Position numbers and translations under genes: made by a program. A DNA stretch of 64,000 nt from Nymphaea colorata (lineage: Eukaryota > Streptophyta > Magnoliopsida > Nymphaeales > Nymphaeaceae). The notes beneath the pieces are model-generated. The model did not search any database. It worked only from the letters and a program-made list of their open reading frames with translations, and was not told where the DNA came from. Below are positions 23,701 through 34,426 of this stretch, in pieces. The first letter of the stretch is position 1. Every line of letters begins with the position of its first letter. The stretch is taken from positions 25,004,131-25,068,130 of the forward strand of contig NC_045140.1 in assembly GCF_008831285.2 (NCBI RefSeq). The letters are read 5' to 3'.

Positions 23701-25937
23701 TTTGTGTGTTTTTTTGGCATAAATTGTTGGATGTGTGTATCTTTGCATAATCAATGGAAGCATGCAATTAGGTGTTTCTCATGTTTGAGTATTTTTTGAT
23801 GTAAAAAATCGCCTCAGATTTGCCTTTCAATTTCGTTGCCACTATCTCACTTGGGGACAAAGTATTTATTATTAGTTGAAATTTGATTGGTTTTTGTCAA
23901 ATAATCTTTGTCGGTTTTTGTTTAATATTTTAGCCAGCCGTCGAAATAATTGGATTTAGAGTTGGAGAACTGAGGGCCCTCTCAAGATTTCATGCTCGCT
24001 ATAATACTATTGGATTGAATGAAAAGCTGATTGATCATTTTGAGGAAAAGGCTGGCATGCTATTAATACAGGTTGAAAGATTATCAAGAATTCTCTCAGT
24101 AACGTTACTTCAGGTACCATTAGTGACACTGCTTTGGTGACTTTGGAAATAGTATTTGTAGCATACAGTATAGTTGGACATTCCGCAAATTGACATTTAT
24201 AGACATCATGCTTCTTCACAAGTTGGTTTCATCTTTCTTTTCTTGCGCTTTGGCATGTTGCTGGTGGTTGTTTAATTAATTTTATTTGCTACATGGATAT
24301 CTACAATCAGTAAACAGAGTAGCATTAAATGAAAGTATCTACGTGTGGACTTTCAATTTCAAGTCACTACGGTCTCCTGCTTAAGTTTGTGAACCAGAAT
24401 CTGAATGAATAATGAATACCAACTTTGTAGTGCACCACCATATTAGTTTGTAATGTACCCGATCACCAACGCATTAGACCTACTGCTTATGTACCAGATT
24501 ATTTAACCACTGCTCTGGCACTATGTGGTGCTGTGTACAAAAAGTACAAGTTTTAGGTGCCTAATTGGGCATGATTTCTGCACATCTGTTCTGTGTTCAG
24601 CTTTCTGAGCCTATTTTGTTGCTTCAGAGTTCAGACAAGCTTTATAACGGAGCTTAAGTGAAGCCATGACCAACCTGCCCCATTTCCCTGACCCATCAGT
24701 CAGACCGCCTCAGCTGAATCTCTATTTAACTGCTTTTTTCTTTGGTTGTTTGTCACTTTTTTCCATGTTGACAGTCTTGGCATGCTTGTTCAATCTATGA
24801 TTGGTGAACATTTTGAATGGTGTAGTGAAAAATTTAACTCATTCAAATTCTTCTTGTCTGCAGTTTCAGAACTTCTTCAGTTGGCTATCGAAGTGTATAA
24901 AGTTAATGTCTGAACAAAGCGATCAGCTTCCTCAGCCAAATAGGTTGTGTTTCATTAGTACTCTTGGTTTGGTTATTTAGTTTCTGTTTCTTAGAGACTC
25001 TGTGCTTTTGATTGTACAGTGAGCTCGTGGTTGTATTCTTGAGGTCTTTGTTCAATCACGATCCTTTAGGGATTCACTTGAAGTATTCAAAGCAATGCCC
25101 TCACATTAAAGTTCATGCGTAAGTCTCTTTGATCATTATTATTATAGGTATATACCTTGGGATCTAGAACCAAATAACTTTTTTCTGCTGCTGATTCACT
25201 AGTCTCATTTGAATTTTCCAGCTTCATCATTTGAGTTTGTCAAACATTGTTGTGTGTCCCATATTGAAATATGCTCATCTATCCTGTGTTTAGATTTCTT
25301 TAACAGTCTTTGGTTCTTTGGTTTCTTAAAGTTTTTTTACGGTTGAGTTGATTATTATTCTTGTAGAGCAACAATGGAAAGGGTGGAAGAGCTTATGATG
25401 ATTGGAGGGTTTGCTGACCCTAAGTTTTTGCAGAGGACTCTTGTTGAAGAATTTGACTTGTTACAGAATAGGTATTTTTTCTTTTTTCAAATATCCCAAG
25501 CTGCTGTAGTCAATTTTGGCTAAAGAGTTTCTGCTTGTACGGTAGATACTTTAAATGGCAGATTTCTTCCTTTTGTGTTGATCACATTTCTCCTTATTTA
25601 GTAAAAACATAGATTGCTATCAGACTATTGAATTACCTATTTATCTATCTATCTATAGAGGACGTGAAATCCTCCAGCCCTCCGTCCAAACACAGCTGTC
25701 TGATGTAATGCATCAGGTGGTGTGCTGTGAGGAGCTGGAGGATTTTGCCATCCAAACTTGGATTGAGAAATCCAATGATCCTATATATATATATATATAT
25801 AGTTCTATGTTGCCAAATGACTGAAAATAAAAAATTTATTGCATTAGTGACAGTTTATGATGCAACAATGGTATGCTGTTTTTAGCAATGATTCCAGATT
25901 TTAATTTTTTGCCATCCAGCATGCAGCAGGATGGGGT

Positions 25938-25986
<49 letters not shown>

Positions 25987-26139
25987 GAGATAAATTCTTC
26001 ACCTACTTTTTCTCCACCTTCTTTTGTCTCTTTCATTGTTTATCTTGATAACCATCGTTACTTAGGACTGGTGGATCCTAGGGAGGGAAGGGGGACCTGA
26101 AAAACCAGTTCCAAGATGAGTGTGGTTTAACTCATTTCC

Positions 26140-26170
<31 letters not shown>

Positions 26171-29100
26171 TTGCATACTGTAATCTTTCCTGTTTATACA
26201 TTTTCAAGGCTGTCCTTGGTCTTTCATAGCACTAGGGTGAATACCTCTTCTGTGAAGCCAATATCAGAACTGGTAAGAAAACCTTCCAAATACTATATAT
26301 TCCTTGCCAGAATTGAGCTTATTATAATATTTTTGTGCCTACTTGAAATATCTTCTTGGTAACTTTACCTTCTCAAGGTGGTGATATCTTCTTTTGGCAA
26401 CACCTACCTACTGAAAACCATACTTCTCGTCCACCTTCTCTTCTCATCTGCCAAAACAAGGACTGGAAATTGACTGCCTAGTTTCCTTTTGTTTCCCCAG
26501 ATGGTTAGCTTAGGATAGAACCACAAGCAGCATTTCTCTATCTGATAGGTGAATTAGGTACTGTATCAATGGCAATTCGGACGACCCAACTTCTAGTCTT
26601 TCGAATCCTATATATAGGGGGATTTCATTCAATTTTAGCTTTTGTGCCTTTCATACTTATTGTTTAGTGACTGATATATCTTTATTGTGTGTCTGTTTGC
26701 TCCATGTATTTATGTATGGAAAGTTTTTTGTAGCCTTTTCTTCTTAGTCTTGTGACATTTTTGTGAGCACTCACTTTATTCTTCAAACCCTTGAGAGCTT
26801 TTTCTCGTGGAAGCCATTCAAGATATTACCCTTGGATTTGAACTTTAGGGGCAAAAGGAGAAGCAAAAATTGGCTGACTTGCACCGTTAGGTCCTTGTTT
26901 TGCCAAAATCCTCAATTTGGGTTAACTGGGTCTCCAATCTTGGTAGGGGTGTCAGGAAAATGAGGGAGAAAGAGCAATGAAGGGGAAGAATGCTACGGAT
27001 TTGGGCCACTTGTACTGGGCTAGTGTGTGGGACACACATGGTAATTAGGCTTAGGCATTTATCACCTCTATTCTCTTCCAAATTTCTATTTATGTGATTG
27101 TTCCCAAGTCATTATCACATATGAAATGTTAAAGTATAAACTTTAAACGGTTTTTCATTTTTTTATCTTCTAATCTGTTTGAGTTTGAATAACTAGCACT
27201 CCCTTTATCATTTTCTTCAAAATATCTTCAGCCTACTATTTCTCTATCCTCAGTGGTAATTGTTAAGAATTAAGATAGTTGGAAAGAAGCAAATGTGGAA
27301 AATGCATTTCTTTCTAAATTCTAAGAGTAACATCTGGAACGTTTTTGAGGGGACCAACATAAGACAGAGTTTGAGCAGAGAGGAATCTCTTTTATCAAGT
27401 TTGGCTAATATGCAATATAGTGCTGTTTGGAGAAATATTTGTTTCCTGTGGAGAAATTAACATCTTCATGTTGGTGACTAGAGAATGTTGTGAGGCACGT
27501 CTTGGATTATCTCCTGTGCTTCTATTTGTTTGCTGTCATTTGTAACTGCATGTAAATGCTTGCATTTGGTTGTTGTATCTTCATTTCATCAGTTTATTTA
27601 CTGCTGTTTATTGTGTGACTATGTGATGGCATATGGCCTATTAATACTGCAGTTGCAAGGAGGCCTTTTTATTACCTTTGACTGTGATTTCCCAGAAGCT
27701 CCACTGCGAAGACGTGATGCCCCTATACTCATTTCCATCAATGTCAAGTTTTGATTCAGCTGCTGTACCTACTTCTTTAGCGTACTACAAGGTCCGCACT
27801 GTGCATGGATTTGCCATTCATTTCCAGTACTTACCCTTTTTCATTCAAAATGAAAAGAGAAAGCCACACTAACGTCATGCTTGTAGCTTGAGTCTTTTAG
27901 AGATCAAAGTGACAGTTTGAATATTCATCTTCATTGCTGATCATAAATCCATGAGATTTCATTTTCCTATGATATGATTCTATGGTTTTTCTTATACGTT
28001 ATTGCAATATACCTTGAGCCAAAGGGGGAGGGGTGCAGAACCTATGCCATTGGAGGAGCTTTGGCTCTTGGCCACCTTTCGTGAGCTATGGATAGAGCCA
28101 TTTGACTTGTTAGTGAAAAAGTGGATTGGCTTAGTAAGTATATTTTCTGTTGGTTCCAGGTTAAATATTTTGGATGACTGGTTTTGTCCCTTTTACATGG
28201 TTTATCGATTTATCAAAGCAAGTAAACAACACCACCAAGTATTTTCTGTTTACCTCCTTTTTAGTAGTTGGAAAACATTAGTAATTTATGACTGCTGATG
28301 AAAATTGATGTTTAACCACAAGTTGGATAGGGGTGGAAGATGATGTCTGAGGGAATTATCGACATACAAATCAGTGTTGATGCTCTCAAAGAATGAGAAC
28401 TCATTGGTAAAAAGCTCCCAGTTGTAATTCATGCATGAGGCTTATGTCATCTCTTTTATTTGGTTTTCAACACCTTGCCTTCTTGATGACCTTAATTAGA
28501 AACAAATATGTGAAAGAGCGTGTGAAGAGTTTTCTTTTGCTAACCCTAATGCTGCATGATGCATAATCTTACAAATGCTAATGATGTGTTGTCAATTAGC
28601 ACCTCCAAAGCTTAAAACTCCCCTCGTTGCAACAAATATTGATGCATCTTATTACTGAAGCGATTTTTTTTTGTTTGCAGAATCTTTGTGCTGATGTCTC
28701 TACATGTTCAAGGTCTAGAAATGTGGATTATGCATGTTTCAGAATACCTAATGAATCCCCAGACAAAACGAATACTGTTGGTATAGTAAGAGGCTTGTCA
28801 TGTAGTTCACAGTCTTTTGACAAAGAAGATGCATTGGTAGAAGCTATTTTTTTACATATTCAAGATGGATATCATTGTGTAGATCTTGCACTATATAAGG
28901 TAAACCATTTTATACCTTCATAGTTTCCTTCTACCTTTGTTCTATCTTGTCAAATTAACTTTTTTGGACAACAGGACTGCCAGCTTGTTCTGTTGTTGAA
29001 TGAAACTGTTGTGTCACCAAATTCCATGGATAGAGCTTATATGATGCTTGTAGACGTAAAAGAACTTTCATTCTTTTCCGTTTCAAGGTTATCAGCTGGA

Positions 29101-31109
29101 GAAAACATCTGGGAATTCTGCTACTCTAAGGTACTTCTATGGCTCTGTTTTAACTGGATTAGGCTTATTAGATGTAGGTTAGTCTTGACTATCTCTTTGA
29201 TACTTTTTCAGAGTATGCCTCTACACCTTGCAAATAGTGTGTCAGGAACTTTAGATTTTGGAGTTCTAGTTCCATTTGCATGGGATGAATAAGTTACAAA
29301 TGTCTATTTTGTCTGCATTTTTCATTAATTGCATTTTGTATTTTGGCATCTATTTTTGTCAATTTTTAGCTAGCGTTTAATAAATGTCTCATTCAATACA
29401 ACTTTGTTGTTGATTCTCTATACCATTTATCTTGAACATAGTGGTTTCAACATTGTGTTTTAATAGGTTTCATTAAAATTTTCTTCAGGGTTATGTTATT
29501 GACTTGGACCCGAAGGACTGGAGAGTGCGGTGTGTTCCTCATTCTTTGGTAGCACCACTGGCTGTTAGCGGTAAACACCCTTTCCTCATTACATGCATAA
29601 TCTAATAAGCTTTTTTTGTTAGGCACTATAAATTTAAATCTCATATCTAAATCACTCGGGTGTGCCAAAAATGGTGATGCACCCGAGTCCACTCCGGGTG
29701 CAGGTTTGAACTGACATGGCACTGGACTCGGTCTAACCGAGTCGAGTGCCGCTGACCGCATCCACTCTTTTTTTATTTTTTTTTTTCATTTTTTTCTTCT
29801 ATATTTTCATTCTTCCTTTTTCCCTCTTCTCTCTGTCCTCCCCCATTTTATTTAATAAAACTTTGAATGTTTTATGAGATTAAGGTAACCTTGATAAAAA
29901 AATTTTAAAATATAGACAAATAAAATTACTTATATAACATATATATGTATATATATATAACTATGTGCCCTCGCTGCACCTACATCCAATTTTTTTTGGA
30001 ATTTACCGCATCCATCACCTACACCTGCACTCGCACCCTGCACCCATGTATGGTCTCATATAGATGTCCTGTTTTGCCATGAAAAATTGCCTTTCTGATT
30101 TTGCAGTACATTATGTGAGAAAAAAATGGTACCATAACCATCTAACTTTGCTAGTACAGTGGCTTTCTTTCTCAATTGTAAGTGGAAGGTTTTGGAGAAT
30201 ACTATTGAAAAAATAAAAACCTGGAACGACCAAATCACATCATGATGGTCTCGCTCTCTCAAATGCCTAACAAAAATTAATAAGTGTGCAGTCTATATTA
30301 TTGATGGACGTTTTAGCATCATGGTGATTCTCTATCAGTCTATAACTCTCTTTACTTTGTCTTGCAAATTCAATGTTTCCCTTAGGCTAATTCACATGAG
30401 TATGGGTTCTGGTACAGGTACAGTGAGGCCGGTAGGGGTACAGCAAGTTTAGAAAATCCAATTACAGGGGTACAAGATTGTATATATAAAAATATATATT
30501 ATATATATAACAATCCATAAAATTTCTCAAAATTAATGAAAATGAGAAGAAAATATAAAATCTAGGTGGAAGGGAAATAAAAAAAAGAACGAAAAAATCA
30601 AAATTAAAGCAAAAATTAAGTTTTAAAATACGATTGTGCCCACATACCCGTGTCGCCATACCCATGTACACTACGGACATAAGTACTTGGGCAGCTCACA
30701 TGTACCCATGTGACTTAGGGCCTTGGGAAGTCATAATCTGACAGTTAATGACTAATTCTACCCTTTTTCTGCTATTTCTTCTTTCAATAATCTTGATGTG
30801 CCAACCATGTTCTACCTGTTAAGTTTTTTAACAAAAAACTTGGTTGTGTATTTTCTCTGGTTTCATGACCATTCATCTTAGTCATAGGTACGCGTGTCCG
30901 CTAAAGTGTTATGTGATCGGAAAATGGGATGTTCTGGTACTTCTTTTAAAGGCCTAAATTAGATTTATATTCATATTTAATGCATGTTTTCTTGCTTGTA
31001 ATGATCGTCCACAGCTTCTAGAGGTGTGGCATGTCTCTTCGCACTAAGAAGACGTGCACTGGTTTATATATTAGAAGAAGATGAAGAAGATACTTCTGAC
31101 GTTGAATAG
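10184..31109 (+). CDS. APC4: Anaphase-promoting complex subunit 4, complete, 19 exons
   Basis: A scaffold subunit of the APC/C ubiquitin ligase, which degrades cyclins and securin in the nucleus. Exons: 10184-10267, 10387-10498, 11058-11149, 11421-11513, 14533-14772, 15678-15758, 17832-17989, 18905-19065, 19206-19306, 19377-19451, 23934-24113, 24864-24943, 25020-25118, 25367-25471, 27653-27791, 28681-28899, 28975-29130, 29489-29570, 31015-31109. They sum to 2352 bases, 783 residues, close to the Arabidopsis protein as remembered; every junction is in frame with GT-AG introns. The N-terminal WD40-like part includes [15 protein letters not shown] (about 31-45), WRPDGK (about 74-79) and LCSGDKDG (about 186-193). 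The central part from about 290 is the ANAPC4 helical domain ([24 protein letters not shown]). The tail is acidic ([12 protein letters not shown]). The introns of 4.5, 3.0, 2.2, 2.1 and 1.4 kb carry transposon insertions and foldbacks; no exon is damaged. Confidence 0.95.
12515..12805. repeat. Foldback (MITE-like) element in APC4 intron 4
   Basis: The left arm CACAAATATCGTGAGA is mirrored by a right arm whose complement reads CACAAATATCATCC. The interior repeats CGTGAGATT/AATCTCGCG motifs. TGTAC lies just outside each arm and may be a target duplication. Superfamily not assigned. Confidence 0.5.
16010..16995 (-). mobile_element. Copia LTR retrotransposon, 3' end only, degenerate
   Basis: On the minus strand the segment holds the end of a Copia polyprotein: a reverse-transcriptase tail with a [16 protein letters not shown]-like motif near 16905-16860, an RNase H-like SDADY motif, and the CDDKAA motif near 16535. 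Stops and frame breaks make it non-functional. A polypurine tract lies at 16313-16301, and TGTTGAGAG at 16295 marks the start of the 3' LTR. The LTR runs leftward through a microsatellite; its far end is uncertain. The rest of the element is absent, so it is a truncated relic antisense within APC4 intron 6. Confidence 0.8.
16055..16115. repeat. Compound (GT)n(GA)n microsatellite
   Basis: Ten GT units pass directly into about twenty GA units. It lies within the presumed LTR of the Copia relic in APC4 intron 6. Confidence 0.95.
20492..20860. mobile_element. hAT-type MITE with exact 8-bp target duplication
   Basis: CTGTTGTG occurs immediately left (20484-20491) and right (20861-20868) of the element, an exact 8-bp target duplication diagnostic of hAT transposition. 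The ends are inverted: the left starts CTATGCGATACGGGTACG and the complement of the right end starts CTATGTCACGTGGGTGCGGG. The interior is AT-rich with a (TA)n run at 20734-20770. No transposase. It is in APC4 intron 10; a related copy in opposite orientation is at 30387-30718. Confidence 0.85.
22150..22500. repeat. AT-rich foldback in APC4 intron 10
   Basis: The left half (A-rich, with ATATGAAAAAAACGTG) is followed by a T-rich right half containing CATATTTTTTCCATG, its near complement. The inner palindrome GAAAAACG...CGTTTTTC surrounds 22275. Probably an old non-autonomous element; the ends are not defined. Confidence 0.4.
25660..25757. repeat. Small foldback in APC4 intron 14
   Basis: GAAATCCTCCAGC at the left pairs with GCTGGAGGATTTTGCC at the right, with further pairing toward the centre (CTGATG...CATCAG). 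The roughly 98-bp hairpin resembles a short MITE or its solo tip. Confidence 0.5.
25942..25983. repeat. (TA)n microsatellite in APC4 intron 14
   Basis: About twenty uninterrupted AT units. Two shorter (TA)n runs flank it at about 25783-25801 and 26141-26164 in the same intron. Confidence 0.95.
29647..30053. mobile_element. hAT-type MITE with exact 8-bp target duplication
   Basis: TCTCATAT flanks both sides (29639-29646 and 30054-30061), an exact 8-bp duplication. The left end CTAAATCACTCGGGTG resembles the complement of the right end (CCATACATGGGTGCAGGG) and the termini of the elements at 20492 and 30387. The interior is T-rich, then AT-rich. It is in APC4 intron 18 and carries no coding capacity. 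Confidence 0.85.
30387..30718. mobile_element. hAT-type MITE, inverted copy of the 20.5-kb element
   Basis: The complement of this segment aligns with 20492-20860 along its length: a terminal CTAAGTCACATGGGTAC, GTATGGCGACACGGGTATG, CTTTAATTTTGATTTTT, and GATTGTTATATATA. The left terminus CTAATTCACATGAGTA is the inverted partner. The flanking target duplication has decayed. It is in APC4 intron 18, about 330 bases from another hAT MITE. Confidence 0.75.
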
Positions 31110-33059
31110 AGTGGTATGCTCTGAAAGGTAACTTATGTGCTTATTTTAGTTTTGTTTATTATATTGCGCTTCAGCTTTGTAGTTATTTGGGTCTGTTGTA
31201 CTCAAAATCCCACTGAAGCTGAATAGAAATTGTATCATGAAGAAAATGCTTAGTCGACCATATGGTATCCTCTGCATTCGCTCAATATGTTCTCAAGGAA
31301 TTCATGGTAAGGGATATTTTTTCGGGAAAAGACGAAGCATGACTCTCGTTGATAATTTCTAGTAGAAAAAAGATATATAGTGAAACTGTTTCAGGCAACA
31401 AGCTACCTTTTAGGATCTATAGTTACAGTTTTTGCTTTGGTCGTCTTTCAGCTTTTAAATGTATTTTCAAAATGCTTAACCGAATCCCACACTTTTCTCG
31501 TACTTGGTGCAATCACTCTCTCATGCTGACTTTTTGTGCATTTCCTTTGTTCTCTTCTCTACCTACGGACCAAACATGCTCGCCTTCGTTTTCTCTTCCA
31601 CACGCGTCCCTGTGATATGGATTGGTACAGGTGTAGGTTTTGCTATTTCCGTTTACTAATTTATAATTTTGTGGATAGATATGAATATGTATTTGGTTAC
31701 TTCTATGTATGTGTGTCTATATATACATTATATATATCACCCAGGTTTTCGAAAATTGCTAAACACCCCCTATTGGTAGTCATATAACATAGACACGTAC
31801 ACAGTAGACCCACTCTCATTTCGCGTCATCTTTATTCTTAGTGGAGTGGACCAGTACTTAAGGGGCCGTTTGATGGCCTGAAAATCAGAAATTGGAAATA
31901 TATTTTTGGAAATATATTTCCTGAAAAAATAGAATGGGAAAAATCTTTTCGATTCTCATTTTGATGTGTGTGTGATGACTAAGAAATATATTTCCAGAAA
32001 TATATTTCTGTGTTTGATGATAAAGAAACATATTTCCTGATTTCCAGAAATATATTTCTTAGTTTGATATAAGAAACATATTTCCAGATTTTGTAGAAGA
32101 GAAAGATTGATATAGCATAAATCATCTTCAAAAGCAAGGAAAGATAGATAACGTCCATACAGATCGTAATCTCAATTTATACAGGATGTTGAACAAGATC
32201 ATTGTGTTATTCCAGGACAAAAATTCCTGCTGAAACAGAAATACAGATGCAACAAAGTCTATCCATTTACCAAATCAGAAATAAGGATGCAACAAAGTCT
32301 ATCCAGACCAAAAAATCAGTTCTATTTCAAAAGAGTGCTTGATATAGTAAGTTGATGAAGATGCACTTAGATCAGTTTATAACTCAGTTTGCCAAATGTG
32401 TTAGCTTATATGTCCTATTGATCAACGAGATAAAGTTAGCATGTCGCAAAGCCAAGAGCTGGAAGTGCACCAGTGCTTCTCACTTTTATAGGTCTGTCTA
32501 GAGAGAGAGAGAGAGAGAGCTTCTAGGTATCCATGACTGCAACACTACATGAAGGGCCAAGACTTGACTTGAAAGCACAGTAACAAAGGTAGCCTAGATG
32601 ATCCATTGTGTCAATTGGCAAGAGGAACATTTGGGCAGCCATTCACTCTTGAGAAATTGAGCACATTTACTATGATATCCTCTCTTATTTTATCAAGCAA
32701 CGTCAGTGCAAAGAAAGGAGTACAGTGATATCAATGCTCCTAAAGCAACAGAAAGACACAATTTTCAACAATCCGATGACATTGAAGCAAGATTAACAGA
32801 AACCCAAGTTAATCTCTTACTTCTTGCTTCTCAAGAACAAAAAAAAAGGTGGCTTTTTTTAAGAGGAAGGAAAAACGATTAAGCTGGTGCTGGACGGGAG
32901 CCCTTCCAACGATCTGTTGAACTGTAAGACGATATATAGTTATCTCGTAACAAGTTGAGAAATGCACTAATTTTTAGACCCGATGAGAAGTAGTGGCATA
33001 CCTGGAACTTGATCTGGAAATGTTGTTTTAATATTTTGGCCTAATTCAAAACTCTGTCG

Positions 33060-33345
33060 ATCTGATCCAGGAGCCTATTCTTCACGAAGATTGGAGATCC
33101 ACCATATGGGCCAGGCATGTTTTGCCTTCAGCCTCTTGGTTCCTTTTCCTAGCTGTGGAACATAGATTAGACCCCAACAGCTCGGTATTTTCCTGGCTAG
33201 TAGGTGTCCTGCTTGTGGATTGGGTTCAGAATCGTCCTCCCATTTGCTTCTTTTCTATCCTAGAGCTAAGGAACTATGGAAATTTTGGTGCAGTAAGTTT
33301 CAAGAGCAAGTGCCTCTAGTAGTGAACATCAAGGATCTGATCAGA
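33060..33345 (+). pseudogene. Non-LTR retrotransposon fragment (zf-RVT region)
   Basis: The frame from about 33060 reads STIWARHVLPSASWFLFLAV, like the segment before the zinc-binding domain of plant LINE reverse transcriptases. After a frameshift near 33200 it continues with RCPACG and SSHLLLFYPRAKELW, the CxxC...HLxFxCP pattern, with the last Cys replaced by Tyr. No reverse transcriptase core is present. It is a short dead fragment inside the larger inverted-repeat-bounded element. Confidence 0.6.
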
Positions 33346-33876
33346 AAATGGAAGGGTAGTGGAAACTCGACCTCTCATTCAAACCCCTGTCGCAACTGCA
33401 TATGAGCGATTCGTTTTATTATGAAGGACATTGAAAGGTGAAGCATGATTAACAAAAAGACACAATTCACTGTGTATGACATGCCTAATCCGATGGACAA
33501 TCCGGTGACAGTAATCAACCAATACAAAAGCACCCAAAGAAGCAAATAGGATCAAGGAAACGCATGATTGTACAGAGCCATATAGCAGGAAAAAGGGTCA
33601 AACCATCAAAGATGATAACCAGATTCAAACAATGGAAAAGATGAACTCTAAAATTTTCGAACCATGCTGAAACAACGGAAAGGATCTTCTCAAAAACGTT
33701 CAAGCCAAGGCGCAAAAGGCTTCCCAAGCCACATGACTAAATCAACAAGATGAAAAACAAAAGCGCTAGAGTATTGATCTTACGCACCGGAGCAGGCAAG
33801 TGGCAGGAGCAGGCCAGTGTGAGGGAGACGACGAGGACGAACGTGAGCGAGCAGCGGCTGCGGCTGGAAGGAAGAG

Positions 33877-34230
33877 GCAGAACACGAGCGAGCGGCTGGG
33901 TGAGGAACTCGTGGCAGGAAGAAAGGGGCAGAACGTGAGCGAGCAGCGGCTGCAGCTGGGTGAGGAACTCGCTGCAGGAAGGAAGAGGCAGAACACGAGC
34001 AAGCGGCTGGGTGAGGAACTCGCAGCAGGAAGAAAGGGGCAGAACGTGAGCGAGCAGCGGCTGTAGCTGGGTGAGGAGCTCGCGGCAGGAAGGAAGAGGC
34101 AGAACGTGAGCGAGCGGCTGGGTGAGGAACTCGCGGCAGGAAGGAAGAGGCAGAACGCGAGCGAGCAGCGGCTGTGGTTGGGTGAGGAACTCGCGGCAGG
34201 AAGGAAGAGGCAGAACGCGAGCGAGCGAGC
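33877..34230. repeat. GC-rich minisatellite, alternating 51- and 60-bp units
   Basis: The anchor GCAGAAC recurs at 33877, 33928, 33988, 34039, 34099, 34150 and 34210, so spacings alternate 51, 60, 51, 60, 51, 60. The higher-order unit is 111 bp, three times over. Because all units are multiples of three with few stops, long open frames appear on both strands; these are repeat artefacts rather than genes. Confidence 0.9.
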
Positions 34231-34426
34231 CCTAACGGGCCAAAAGAAAATTCCGGAAATATGTTTCCACCCCTGCCGGTGGAAACATATTTCCGGAAAT
34301 ATGTTTTCGGAATCGACCTGAACGGTCGAAAAAATATTTCCACGTTTGTTACGCTGGAAATATTTTGAAAACCAGAAAAATGTTTCTGGTTCCACAAGGA
34401 AATTTCCGTCCGTCAAAAGGTTCCCC

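Larger units (their letters stand above)
31862..34426. mobile_element. Putative composite DNA transposon with subterminal repeats
   Basis: The termini are imperfect inverted repeats: GGGGCCGTTTGATGGCCTG at left, and GGGGAACCTTTTGACGG as the complement of the right end. Just inside both ends, variants of the palindrome GGAAATATATTTCC recur (at least five at 31895-32090, several at 34246-34305), the pattern of transposase-binding subterminal repeats. The 2.56-kb interior has no transposase but holds a LINE fragment and a GC-rich minisatellite. No target duplication was recognised, so the boundaries and superfamily are inferred. Confidence 0.5.

Noticed and set aside
29214-29292. Possible extra APC4 exon after exon 17 (frame reading [12 protein letters not shown])
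   Set aside because: It has a good acceptor, but the frame reaches a stop, and joining exon 17 directly to 29489 gives the family's expected spacing before [12 protein letters not shown].
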